The position numbers and the translations under genes are program-made. A DNA stretch of 64,000 nt, from contig CADBNR010000004.1 of NCBI GenBank assembly GCA_902796035.1, positions 1 through 64,000 on the forward strand, given 5' to 3'. Origin of the DNA: an uncultured Bacteroidales bacterium (GTDB taxonomy: Bacteria; Bacteroidota; Bacteroidia; Bacteroidales; Muribaculaceae). Shown here piece after piece: positions 27,583-35,367 of this stretch; within the stretch, counting starts at the first letter, position 1, and each line of letters opens with the position of its first letter. The notes below the pieces were generated by a model, which made no database searches, was not told the DNA's origin, and saw nothing but the letters and a program-made list of their open reading frames with translations.

Positions 27583-28905
27583 ATGGAGAAAGCAAGAGCG
27601 CAATTCGGTACGAAATTAGGTGTGCTCGCCGCCACGGTCGGATCGGCCGTGGGACTGGGCAATATTTGGAGATTTCCTTACGAATGCGGCACCGGAGGTG
27701 GAGCCGCGTTCCTGATAGTGTATATCGGCTTCGTGTTCCTGTTGGGCGTACCGGCCATCTGCGCCGAGTTGAGCCTGGGACGCAGCAGCCGCAAGGGAAT
27801 GCCGGGGTCGTTCCGCCGGATCACAGGCAATAAGCGCTGGGATTTCTTAGGCTATGCCGCCATATTGGCCGCCTTCATGATCCTGGCCTTTTATGCCGTG
27901 GTGGCGGGATGGACATTGGAATATATCGTCGACTCGGCTACGGGGCTGTTCAAGGACACGCCCAACACGGAGCGTCACGCTCAGTTCCAGTCGTTCGTCA
28001 GCGGATGGCGTTCGGTGCTGTGGGCCGTGGTGTTTCTGATAATCAACGCATTTGTGATGATTGGCGGCGTGGTAAAAGGCATAGAGCGTGTCAGCAACAT
28101 CCTTATGCCGCTGTTGTTCGTCATATTGATAGCCTTCTGCGTCAACTCGCTGATGATGCCGGGCGCGGCCGATGGTCTGAAATTCCTGTTCAAGCCCGAT
28201 TTCAGCAAGCTTACAGCCGATGTGGTGCTCGGGGCGATGGGCCAGGCATTCTTCTCCCTATCCTTAGGCATGGGATGCCTGGTGACTTACTCCAGCTATT
28301 TCAGCGACAGCACTCCGTTGATGAAGACTTCGCTCCAGATAGCGACCCTTGACACATTGGTGGCCATCATGGCCGGCGTCATCATCTTCCCGGCGGTGTT
28401 CAGCTTCGGAATGTCACCCGCCGAGGGGCCGACACTGGTGTTCGAGGTGTTGCCCAACATATTCCATAATATGCCGGGCGGCAGCGTGTGGAGTTTCTTC
28501 TTCTTCGTGCTGCTGGCGTTGGCTTCGCTTACGTCAATCATATCCGTAAGCGAGATTGTGGTGGCGTTCCTGTGCGACGAATTCGGCATGAGCCGGTTCA
28601 AGAGTACCATGGCCGTGACCGGCTTATCGTTGGTATTGGCCATACTTTGCTCGCTCTCGTTCGGCCCGCTGCAGAGCCTGAATCTGTTCAACCTGTTTGA
28701 CTTCATATCGAGCAACGTGCTGATGCCGTTGGGCGGAATGGGAGTGTGCGTGTTCACGGGCTGGAAGATGAAGAAAAGCACTTACGTAGAGCAGATGCGC
28801 GGCAATTCGAACGTGTCGAAATGGATGTTCGACAGCATCACCTTCTGTATGCGCTACATCGCCCCGGTCGGCATTCTGATTGTATTCATAGCCGGCTTAT
28901 TGTAG
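27583..28905 (+). CDS. NSS-family Na+-coupled amino-acid transporter
   Basis: This 440-residue inner-membrane protein with about 11 helices belongs to the neurotransmitter:sodium symporter family (LeuT/MhsT type). Helix 1 carries the signature GSAVGLGNIWRFPY with its unwound Gly pair, and helix 6 carries GQAFFSLSLGMG. As in MhsT, helix 12 seems absent. It imports an amino acid with Na+, which fits a cell that builds a sodium gradient with Na+-NQR. It starts 42 bp after the acetylesterase stop and is followed by serine dehydratase, so serine or another small amino acid is a fair guess only. Confidence 0.92.
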   Translation: MEKARAQFGTKLGVLAATVGSAVGLGNIWRFPYECGTGGGAAFLIVYIGFVFLLGVPAICAELSLGRSSRKGMPGSFRRITGNKRWDFLGYAAILAAFMILAFYAVVAGWTLEYIVDSATGLFKDTPNTERHAQFQSFVSGWRSVLWAVVFLIINAFVMIGGVVKGIERVSNILMPLLFVILIAFCVNSLMMPGAADGLKFLFKPDFSKLTADVVLGAMGQAFFSLSLGMGCLVTYSSYFSDSTPLMKTSLQIATLDTLVAIMAGVIIFPAVFSFGMSPAEGPTLVFEVLPNIFHNMPGGSVWSFFFFVLLALASLTSIISVSEIVVAFLCDEFGMSRFKSTMAVTGLSLVLAILCSLSFGPLQSLNLFNLFDFISSNVLMPLGGMGVCVFTGWKMKKSTYVEQMRGNSNVSKWMFDSITFCMRYIAPVGILIVFIAGLL

Positions 28906-28942
28906 TCACAGTCATTAATTAGTCTCTGTCATTAATATTGAC

Positions 28943-28970
28943 GCGGAGCTGTTTCCGTAAGGAGCTCCGC
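28943..28970 (+). terminator. Weak hairpin after the NSS transporter
   Basis: GCGGAGCT and AGCTCCGC form an 8-bp stem with a 12-nt loop. No U-run follows, so it may attenuate rather than end the transcript before the serine dehydratase gene. Confidence 0.35.
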
Positions 28971-29001
28971 TCCAAGTATATAATCAAACCTTCATTTAAA
29001 C

Positions 29002-30213
29002 ATGAAATCCATAAAGGAACTGTACAAGATAGGCAAGGGGCCGTCGTCGTCCCACACGATGGGACCGCAGTCGGCGGCTCAGGAATTTCTGAAGCGTGTG
29101 CCTGAATCTGCGGTGCGTTTCGAGGTGACTCTATACGGCAGCCTTGCGGCTACCGGCAAAGGACACATGACCGACGAGGCCATAATAAATGTATTTAAGG
29201 AACACGGATACGACATAAATATAGTGTGGCGTCCCGAGACGTTCCTGCCATATCATCCCAACGCCATGACGTTCAAGGCCTTCGACCGCGAAGGAAGCCA
29301 GGTGTCGGAGCTGACAGTTTACAGTGTCGGCGGCGGTGCCATCAAGATAGAAGGAGAACCGGAATCGGCGGAATCGTCCGAAATTTACGGCATCAACAAG
29401 ATGTCGGAGATAGTGGACTATTGTCAGCGCACGGGTAAGTGCTATTGGGAATATGTAGAGGAATGCGAAGGACCTGATATATGGCCCTATCTGAGCAAGG
29501 TGTGGGCCGTGATGCGCAAGAGCGTCGAGGACGGACTTGCACAGGAGGGACGCCTCCCGGGCCCGCTTAACCTTCGTCGCAAGGCCGCGCAGTATCAGGT
29601 AAAAGCCGAGGGTTATCGCGACAACCTGCGCAGCCGTGGACTGACATTCGCATACGCCCTGGCTGTCAGCGAGCAGAATGCCTCGGGCGGTATGATTGTG
29701 ACGGCTCCGACGTGCGGCAGCTCGGGCGTGGTGCCCGGCGTGCTGTATCATTTATGGAAAAGCCGCAATCTGCCAGAAATGAAGGTGCTTCGCGCGCTGG
29801 CCACCGCCGGTCTGATTGGCAACATCGTGAAGCAGAACGCCTCGATATCCGGTGCCGAGGTAGGATGTCAGGGCGAGGTAGGCGTGGCATGTGCAATGGC
29901 CGCTGCCGCCGCCTGTCAGCTGTTCGGCGGCAGTCCGTCGCAGATAGAGTATGCAGCCGAGATGGGTTTGGAACATCACCTCGGCATGACGTGCGACCCG
30001 GTGTGCGGTCTCGTGCAGATACCCTGCATAGAACGCAACGCATACGCCGCGGCACGCGCTCTGGACGCCAACATATATGCCTCCTTCTCCGACGGCGAGC
30101 ACCGAGTCAGCTTCGACAAGCTCGTGACCGTGATGAAAGAGACAGGCCACGACCTACCCTCACTTTACAAGGAAACCGGCGAAGGCGGCCTGGCAAAAGG
30201 CAGCCTGCAATGA
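29002..30213 (+). CDS. sdaA: L-serine ammonia-lyase, [4Fe-4S] single-chain type
   Basis: This 403-residue cytosolic enzyme deaminates L-serine to pyruvate. The beta domain is N-terminal (GKGPSSSHTMGP, residues 11-22) and the alpha domain C-terminal (from about 165: EQNASGGMIVTAPTCGSSGVVPG). The Fe-S ligands are expected among C238, C331, C335 and C342 (TCDPVCGLVQIPCIERN). The length is shorter than E. coli SdaA (about 454) but both domains are complete. Serine degradation gives pyruvate and ammonia for an anaerobe. The transcript ends at the strong terminator 30247-30278. Confidence 0.96.
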   Translation: MKSIKELYKIGKGPSSSHTMGPQSAAQEFLKRVPESAVRFEVTLYGSLAATGKGHMTDEAIINVFKEHGYDINIVWRPETFLPYHPNAMTFKAFDREGSQVSELTVYSVGGGAIKIEGEPESAESSEIYGINKMSEIVDYCQRTGKCYWEYVEECEGPDIWPYLSKVWAVMRKSVEDGLAQEGRLPGPLNLRRKAAQYQVKAEGYRDNLRSRGLTFAYALAVSEQNASGGMIVTAPTCGSSGVVPGVLYHLWKSRNLPEMKVLRALATAGLIGNIVKQNASISGAEVGCQGEVGVACAMAAAAACQLFGGSPSQIEYAAEMGLEHHLGMTCDPVCGLVQIPCIERNAYAAARALDANIYASFSDGEHRVSFDKLVTVMKETGHDLPSLYKETGEGGLAKGSLQ

Positions 30214-30278
30214 GAAAGCCCGCGGCTTTCTCGTGTTAATAATGGGCCTGGCGGATTAGGATTCCGCCAGGTTTTTTT
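30212..30278 (+). terminator. Tandem hairpins and Rho-independent terminator of sdaA
   Basis: The first stem, GAGAAAGCC with its complement (30212-30232), begins inside the sdaA stop codon. The second is CCTGGCGGA with its complement (30247-30255 and 30263-30271), with loop TTAGGAT, followed by seven T. The second stem overlaps the 3' end of the convergent trpB2-type gene, so its last codons double as terminator sequence. Confidence 0.88.
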
Positions 30279-31608
30279 CTATTTCCTCGTCAGTGAGGGC
30301 GTAGTTCTGGAGGTCGCCCTGGAAGTATTTGTCATAGCTCATCATGTCCATGAGGCCGTGGCCGGAGAGGTTGAAGAGGATCACTTTCTCTTCTCCTGTT
30401 TCCTTGCATTTCTTTGCCTCGCGGATTGTAGCCGCTATGGCGTGGCATGATTCGGGTGCGGGTACTATGCCCTCGGTGCGTGCGAAAAGCGTTCCGGCCT
30501 CGAACGATTCGAGTTGCGGGATGTCTACGGCTTCCATAAGACCGTCCTTCAGCAGTTGCGACACGATGACGCCTGCACCATGATACCGCAGGCCTCCTGC
30601 ATGGATGTTAGCCGGCTTGAAGTTGTGGCCCAACGTGAACATGGGGAGCAACGGCGTATATCCGGCCTCGTCACCGAAATCATAGCGGAACACGCCACGC
30701 GTCAGTTTGGGGCAGGAGTCCGGTTCGGCGGCGATGAAGCGGGTGTGGCGCTCGCCGCTGAAGTTGTGGCGCATGAAGGGGAAGGAGATGCCGCCGAAGT
30801 TGGAACCGCCGCCAAAGCATCCTATCACGATGTCGGGATATTCTCCCGCCATCTCCATCTGCTTCTCGGCCTCAAGGCCGATCACGGTCTGGTGAAGCGT
30901 GACGTGACTCAGTACGGAGCCTAAGGTGTATTTGCAGTTCGGTGTGGTCTGCGCCAGCTCTATGGCCTCGGAAATAGCAGTGCCGAGTGATCCCTGATGG
31001 TTAGGTGTCTTGGTCAGTATGTCCTTGCCCGCTCGTGTAGACATTGAAGGGGAGGGTGTGACCTGTGAGCCGAACACGCGCATCACGCTCTTGCGGTAAG
31101 GCTTCTGTTCATAGCTGATCTTGACCTGATATACGGCCGATTCCAGTCCGAACATGCTTGCGGCGTATGCCAACGATGCGCCCCACTGGCCGGCTCCAGT
31201 CTCGGTGGTGACGTTCTGTACGCCCTCCTTCTTGCAATAGTACGCCTGTGGGATGGCCGAATTCAGTTTGTGCGAGCCCATTGGGCTCACGCTCTCGTTC
31301 TTGAAGTATATGTGTGCCGGGGTTCCTAAGGCCTTCTCGAGTTCGTATGCGCGTACCAACGGCGTTGAACGGTAGAACTTGTATTTCTCGCGCACTTCCT
31401 CGGGAATGTCAATCCAGGCGTCCTGCTGGTTCAGTTCCTGGCGGCAGAGTTCTTCGGCGAAGATGGGGTAGAGGTCTTCGGGTTTGAGAGGCTCGTGTGT
31501 CTTGGGGTTCAACGGCGGCATAGGCTTGTTGGGCATCTCCGCCTGTATGTTGTACCACTGGCGGGGAATCCGGTCTTCGTCAAGGATGTAGCGTTTCTTC
31601 TTTTCCAT
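30256..31608 (-). CDS. trpB: TrpB2-type tryptophan synthase beta-like PLP enzyme
   Basis: This 450-residue cytosolic PLP fold-type II enzyme belongs to the long TrpB2 group, not to the TrpB1 that pairs with TrpA. The PLP lysine is K114 (SPMGSHKLNSA). Other visible features are GAGQWGASLAYA, the phosphate loop GCFGGGSNFGG and the terminal NLSGHGLMD. TrpB2 has an extended N-terminus, seen here in residues 1-75. TrpB2 joins indole and serine or phosphoserine to give tryptophan without a tightly bound alpha subunit. No trp genes are nearby. The convergent serine dehydratase uses the same possible substrate, serine. Confidence 0.93.
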   Translation of the reverse strand: MEKKKRYILDEDRIPRQWYNIQAEMPNKPMPPLNPKTHEPLKPEDLYPIFAEELCRQELNQQDAWIDIPEEVREKYKFYRSTPLVRAYELEKALGTPAHIYFKNESVSPMGSHKLNSAIPQAYYCKKEGVQNVTTETGAGQWGASLAYAASMFGLESAVYQVKISYEQKPYRKSVMRVFGSQVTPSPSMSTRAGKDILTKTPNHQGSLGTAISEAIELAQTTPNCKYTLGSVLSHVTLHQTVIGLEAEKQMEMAGEYPDIVIGCFGGGSNFGGISFPFMRHNFSGERHTRFIAAEPDSCPKLTRGVFRYDFGDEAGYTPLLPMFTLGHNFKPANIHAGGLRYHGAGVIVSQLLKDGLMEAVDIPQLESFEAGTLFARTEGIVPAPESCHAIAATIREAKKCKETGEEKVILFNLSGHGLMDMMSYDKYFQGDLQNYALTDEEIEKNLAES

Positions 31609-31626
31609 AGTGTTTATAGTGTTAAT

Positions 31627-31662
31627 GACCTTAAAGACCTTAAGGACTTTAAGGACCTTAAA
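31627..31662. repeat. 9-bp repeat in the trpB2 leader (4 copies)
   Basis: GACCTTAAA, GACCTTAAG, GACTTTAAG and GACCTTAAA follow each other without gaps, starting 18 bp upstream of the trpB2-type start codon. The CTTTAAG/CTTAAAG wording is self-complementary and can form alternative hairpins close to the ribosome binding site. The rest of 31663-31849 is AT-rich with the promoter at 31711; I see no gene in it. Confidence 0.75.
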
Positions 31663-31710
31663 GTCGGTATTTTAGGCGATGTTGAAATGCATTAATATGC
31701 AATACGGGTG

Positions 31711-31718
31711 CAAATATA
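31711..31718 (-). promoter_or_regulatory. -7 box of the trpB2-type gene
   Basis: On the minus strand this reads TATATTTG (TAnnTTTG). It predicts a leader of about 95 nt that contains the 9-bp repeats. Confidence 0.5.
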
Positions 31719-31849
31719 GTAATAAATATTAATAATAACAACAAAATATAAATAAAGATTTATTTTATTAAACATTTCGTGACTGGAGTGACGTCCACGT
31801 CGTCAACACGGGGCTGTGGGGACATCGCCCCTTTTGTCGCTGCAAATGA

Positions 31850-31879
31850 AAAACCGTCGGGCAAACGCCCGGCGGTTTT
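31850..31879. terminator. Bidirectional terminator of the Omp28/TlpA operon
   Basis: AAAACCGTCGGGC pairs with GCCCGGCGGTTTT (one wobble) around an AAAC loop, giving a 13-bp stem with A- and T-runs on both sides. It is 45 bp past the stop of the last gene of the minus-strand operon and could also work on plus. Confidence 0.85.
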
Positions 31880-31923
31880 CATATAGTCTGTATTATTACA
31901 GATTGCAGATTACTGATTTATAA

Positions 31924-33786
31924 TCATTTCACGATCTTGTGTGTCGTGCCGTCGGACATCACCACGATGTTGATTCCGTCGACGAAGTCATTGTGCTGCA
32001 CGCCGTTCAGGTCGTATATAGCCTTGATGGTAGCAGTCTTGTCGATCAGATTGTCATGGATGCCTGATTCACCGGGATCGGGAGTGTAGCCTGTAGCGAC
32101 CATGCGATAGTTGGAGTTGTGGACCAAAGCCTCGTTGCAGTTCGGAATGGTCTGCGTGCCATATTTCATGGTATTATATTCGTTCACGATGGCCAAAACG
32201 CGTAGATCCTCCAGCTTATACTTCACGCCCTTGTTGTCCTGTAGCGAGAACTCGAAATTGTATGTGAATTTGTTGTCATCTCCCCATACAATAGGCTCGC
32301 CCCATGTGGAGTTTGCCTGACGGGTCACATGCTGGTGTATGAATCCTGTGCCAGCACCGGCCTGATTCTTAGCCTTGACATTGTCCTCGACCAGATATAC
32401 GGTCAGACGTCCGTTATCGTTCAGTATTTCAGTAGCGCGCTCGGCTGTAAAGGTAACATTCAGTTTGGTGTCATTTTCCTTCGGAGTCTCGAAGTCAATA
32501 CCCACGAATGCCAATGCGATATTCTCTTTCTGCGAGTCGAGCAGATCGGTTACCAGTGATGTAGGTGAGGGGAAGAAGGCGGGCGCCATATATTTGCCAC
32601 CAGTCTCATCGTTCGTGCTTTCTACCGGCACACGGTCAATAGCGAATGCCGGAGCGAATGTATAACCATAGTCTGGAAGATTGTACAGGTATGTCAATCC
32701 CTTGTCAGAAGGCAGAGTGAACGAGTCTGAACCATATCCGACATGATGGCAAACGGCATCAACGCAATCCTTGTATTCAGGAAGTTCGAGGAGCTGGTGA
32801 AGCAGGTCGGCAGCCGGAGGACAGTTGGGGCAATTCTCGCCGGTGAACTCCTCAAGCAGCACGCGCTTGTTGTAGCCCTTGTCTATGACCAGGAACGTAC
32901 CCACGTTCTTGATCTCGTTGTTTCCTTCGTATTCATCGGTGCTGTTTCCGAGTTTTGTGATCTTAACATAGTTCACGGTATATTCGCCGAGATTCACGCT
33001 GTGGATGGGTGCGTTGATCCGAACGGGTATCACCACTTTGCTGTCTGCGGGAATAATGGCGTCGGAAGTAATGGTGATGGGGCTGAGACCCTCTATGCCT
33101 ACTTCAAACGTAACGCCGTCTATCTGCTTCGTGCCTTGGTTGAATACTGTTATGTTGGAGGAGACATAGCCCTGATTCAGCATGAAATATTTGGCAAGAT
33201 GCACATTGACCAGATGCGCGTCGTAACCGCAACGCTTGTCTCCGCTGACGCGGCCTTCGATGCAGAGGGTGCCCTTCAGGTCGGTGTTGTTCCATTCCTT
33301 GCCGGGAGTCTGCAGCCACGCAGCCTCGGGACATGGATAGGGCAGGTAGGATATAAGTTTACAGGCCTTCTTCTGCTCCCATGTGACGCCGATATAGAAT
33401 CCTTTTTCACCGATGGTATAAGGAGTTGTAAGAGCTACATTGTTCCATTTGTTATTGCTGATGCTCGTAGTGCTCAGCGAAGCGCTTTCGGACAGGTTCG
33501 GACCGTCGAGAGTCTCGCGCACCCAAGCCTTGCACGATGTCATGTTAACACGACTGCGGACATAGAAGGTCACGGCGTTGAGCACATCTCCGCTCATGGT
33601 CTTGGCCAGGTCCGGGGCGATGTAGATGGCGGCGCTTAATTCTTGGTTGGTGACGTCTAATGTAACGGCTTCGGCTCCTTCGTTGTCGCTGTGACAGTAG
33701 CCCAGCTTAAAATCGGCGGCCGTGGCGGACAGTGTCATTGTCAAGGCCATGCCGAGCGTCATGAATATTGTGGACAATTTTTTCAT
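31924..33786 (-). CDS. Omp28-like secreted protein with thioredoxin-like CPNC site
   Basis: This 620-residue exported protein (signal peptide to about residue 24) has an N-terminal beta-rich region with several cysteines (C31, C85, C142, C152, C175, C186). An Ig-like segment (about 205-300) precedes an Omp28-type thioredoxin-like domain starting EEFTGENCPNCPPAA (C319, C322). The C-terminus (GIHDNLIDKTATIKAIYDLNGV ... GTTHKIVK) looks like a T9SS type A sorting tail. It probably acts on the cell surface. Omp28 proteins are outer-membrane or surface proteins of Bacteroidetes with no settled function. It is the last gene of the five-gene operon, 41 bp after its neighbour. Confidence 0.8.
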   Translation of the reverse strand: MKKLSTIFMTLGMALTMTLSATAADFKLGYCHSDNEGAEAVTLDVTNQELSAAIYIAPDLAKTMSGDVLNAVTFYVRSRVNMTSCKAWVRETLDGPNLSESASLSTTSISNNKWNNVALTTPYTIGEKGFYIGVTWEQKKACKLISYLPYPCPEAAWLQTPGKEWNNTDLKGTLCIEGRVSGDKRCGYDAHLVNVHLAKYFMLNQGYVSSNITVFNQGTKQIDGVTFEVGIEGLSPITITSDAIIPADSKVVIPVRINAPIHSVNLGEYTVNYVKITKLGNSTDEYEGNNEIKNVGTFLVIDKGYNKRVLLEEFTGENCPNCPPAADLLHQLLELPEYKDCVDAVCHHVGYGSDSFTLPSDKGLTYLYNLPDYGYTFAPAFAIDRVPVESTNDETGGKYMAPAFFPSPTSLVTDLLDSQKENIALAFVGIDFETPKENDTKLNVTFTAERATEILNDNGRLTVYLVEDNVKAKNQAGAGTGFIHQHVTRQANSTWGEPIVWGDDNKFTYNFEFSLQDNKGVKYKLEDLRVLAIVNEYNTMKYGTQTIPNCNEALVHNSNYRMVATGYTPDPGESGIHDNLIDKTATIKAIYDLNGVQHNDFVDGINIVVMSDGTTHKIVK

Positions 33787-33827
33787 AATTATAAGGGTAT
33801 TGATGAATACTGATGATTTTATGTTGC

Positions 33828-34502
33828 TTAGCGCACTACAATCTTGCCGGCATTGTGGCCGATGCGATAGATATAGATTCCCTTGGCCAGATTAGGGAGA
33901 GATACCGAGCCGTTACCGCTGACGGAAGTGTTGAGCACCACGCGACCGTTGGTGTCACAAAGGGTCAGGGTCGTGGCTTTGCTAAGGTTGTAGATCAGTT
34001 CGCCGTTGGCATAGGCCACGTTGCGATCGCGGTCCACGATGGTCTGGATGCCGCTGCCGTCGGAGTTCATCACAAGTGTATACGACAGTTCTTCGTCACC
34101 CTCGATGGTGAAGACGGTGGTGATATTCTTGGGAAGCTGGCTCTGGTCGTCAACTTGATTGTCGATATACTCGAACCGCAGGTCAAGCTTTACGTTGGCC
34201 TGAAGTGTGATGTCTTCCTTACGAACGGTCGGTGCATTTTCACACTGACCGCCGGCGCACATCTGGATTTTCTGACCGGAGGTGCAACGGGCCGTTATGT
34301 TCACCATTGCGTCTTCGGTGCTGAGCAGCGACAGATGCGGGTCGATAATGAAGCCTCCATTGATGGGATCTTCCGTGATGGTGTTGAAGGTGTAGGTACC
34401 GTTGTCGGCGAGTTTCTGCTCGCCCATGTACATGTCGATGTCTGCGTTGGCCGTGAGGGCGCCGGACAGAAGGGCAAATGTCAATAGTAGTTGTTTCTTC
34501 AT
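33828..34502 (-). CDS. Small T9SS cargo protein with CAGGQC motif
   Basis: This 224-residue exported protein has a signal peptide (to about residue 20), a compact beta-rich domain with C73, C82 and C87 (MCAGGQCE), and a clear T9SS type A tail (TLTLCDTNGRVVLNTSV ... LAKGIYIYRIG ... KIVVR). I do not recognise a family for the central domain. Its place between the two Omp28-like genes, with gaps of 15 and 41 bp, makes it part of the same unit. The close cysteine pair could form a disulfide or bind metal or heme. Confidence 0.75.
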   Translation of the reverse strand: MKKQLLLTFALLSGALTANADIDMYMGEQKLADNGTYTFNTITEDPINGGFIIDPHLSLLSTEDAMVNITARCTSGQKIQMCAGGQCENAPTVRKEDITLQANVKLDLRFEYIDNQVDDQSQLPKNITTVFTIEGDEELSYTLVMNSDGSGIQTIVDRDRNVAYANGELIYNLSKATTLTLCDTNGRVVLNTSVSGNGSVSLPNLAKGIYIYRIGHNAGKIVVR

Positions 34503-34517
34503 ATCTAAGTGTTTTGG

Positions 34518-35354
34518 TTATTTCGGATTTGTGATGGTGCAGTTCAGGATATCGGAGCCGCGGAAGGCAAATACCACAACCTGAAGGTTGTCGCGATTCC
34601 AGCGTTCCTTGTCGGTCCATTTCAGCGGAATGGAGCATTCGTCAGTACCGATCACGCCGGCCTTCAGCTGCATGGGCTTGCCGCTCTTGACGGGATACTG
34701 AACGAACCGCAATACGTGGTTGTGTATGTACTCCGTGTCGTAGTTGCCGTCGGGCATACGCTGCGAAGCCTTGATGCCGTTCTCTATCACCCATACTTGC
34801 AGCGCCACGTCCTGGTCGGCGGTGGAATGCACCTGTGTAGCGACTTCGATGTGGTCGTCTACAAGCGTGGCTTCGGCGTCAATGCGGATGTCCGCCGGCT
34901 TCTCGAAGGCGGAGCGCACCGCACCGGGCCATTCGGAGTATAACAATGTGTTGTCCTTGCCGTTGATATGGTCTACGGTTCCTGTCGGCCAGGCGTTGAT
35001 GCTGAATGCGTCGTTCATTTCCTGACCCTCGGCTATCATGAGGCCGATGCGGTTTTTGGAGAAGTCGGTGCGGTCCACGGGCACGGCCTGGGCCCCTGCA
35101 TGGATGCTGACGGTTATGAGGTGTGTGTCGCCGTCGGTGTTGTACTGCGCGGACAGCTCGGACATGGCGTCGTGGGCGTTGGGACAGTTGAGGCACCCCT
35201 GACCGGTGAAGTCCATAAGCAGGACGTTGCGCTGCGGCACCACCTTGTCCTCGAGTATGAACCGGTCGTCGGACGCGATGTCACACGAGGTCAGCGACAC
35301 GGCTAAGCCTGTTAGCATGGTGACGGAGTATATCAATCTCTTTATGACAGTCAT
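34518..35354 (-). CDS. Omp28-like lipoprotein with CLNC thioredoxin-like site
   Basis: This 278-residue lipoprotein (lipobox SLTSC, C24) consists mostly of an Omp28-type domain: NVLLMDFTGQGCLNCPNAHD gives C54 and C57 as a CxxC pair at the start of a helix, as in thioredoxin folds. A beta-sandwich-like C-terminal half follows (about 160-275). It is expected to be anchored in the outer membrane. Start and stop spacing (13 and 15 bp) ties it to the DUF6029-like barrel gene upstream and the T9SS cargo gene downstream. Redox activity is inferred from the motif. Confidence 0.82.
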   Translation of the reverse strand: MTVIKRLIYSVTMLTGLAVSLTSCDIASDDRFILEDKVVPQRNVLLMDFTGQGCLNCPNAHDAMSELSAQYNTDGDTHLITVSIHAGAQAVPVDRTDFSKNRIGLMIAEGQEMNDAFSINAWPTGTVDHINGKDNTLLYSEWPGAVRSAFEKPADIRIDAEATLVDDHIEVATQVHSTADQDVALQVWVIENGIKASQRMPDGNYDTEYIHNHVLRFVQYPVKSGKPMQLKAGVIGTDECSIPLKWTDKERWNRDNLQVVVFAFRGSDILNCTITNPK

Positions 35355-35367
35355 TGATGTATTCTTC

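Noticed and set aside
31627..31662. Possible tryptophan leader peptide or T-box for the trpB2-type gene
   Set aside because: There is no Trp-rich short frame and no T-box specifier or antiterminator; only short repeats are seen.
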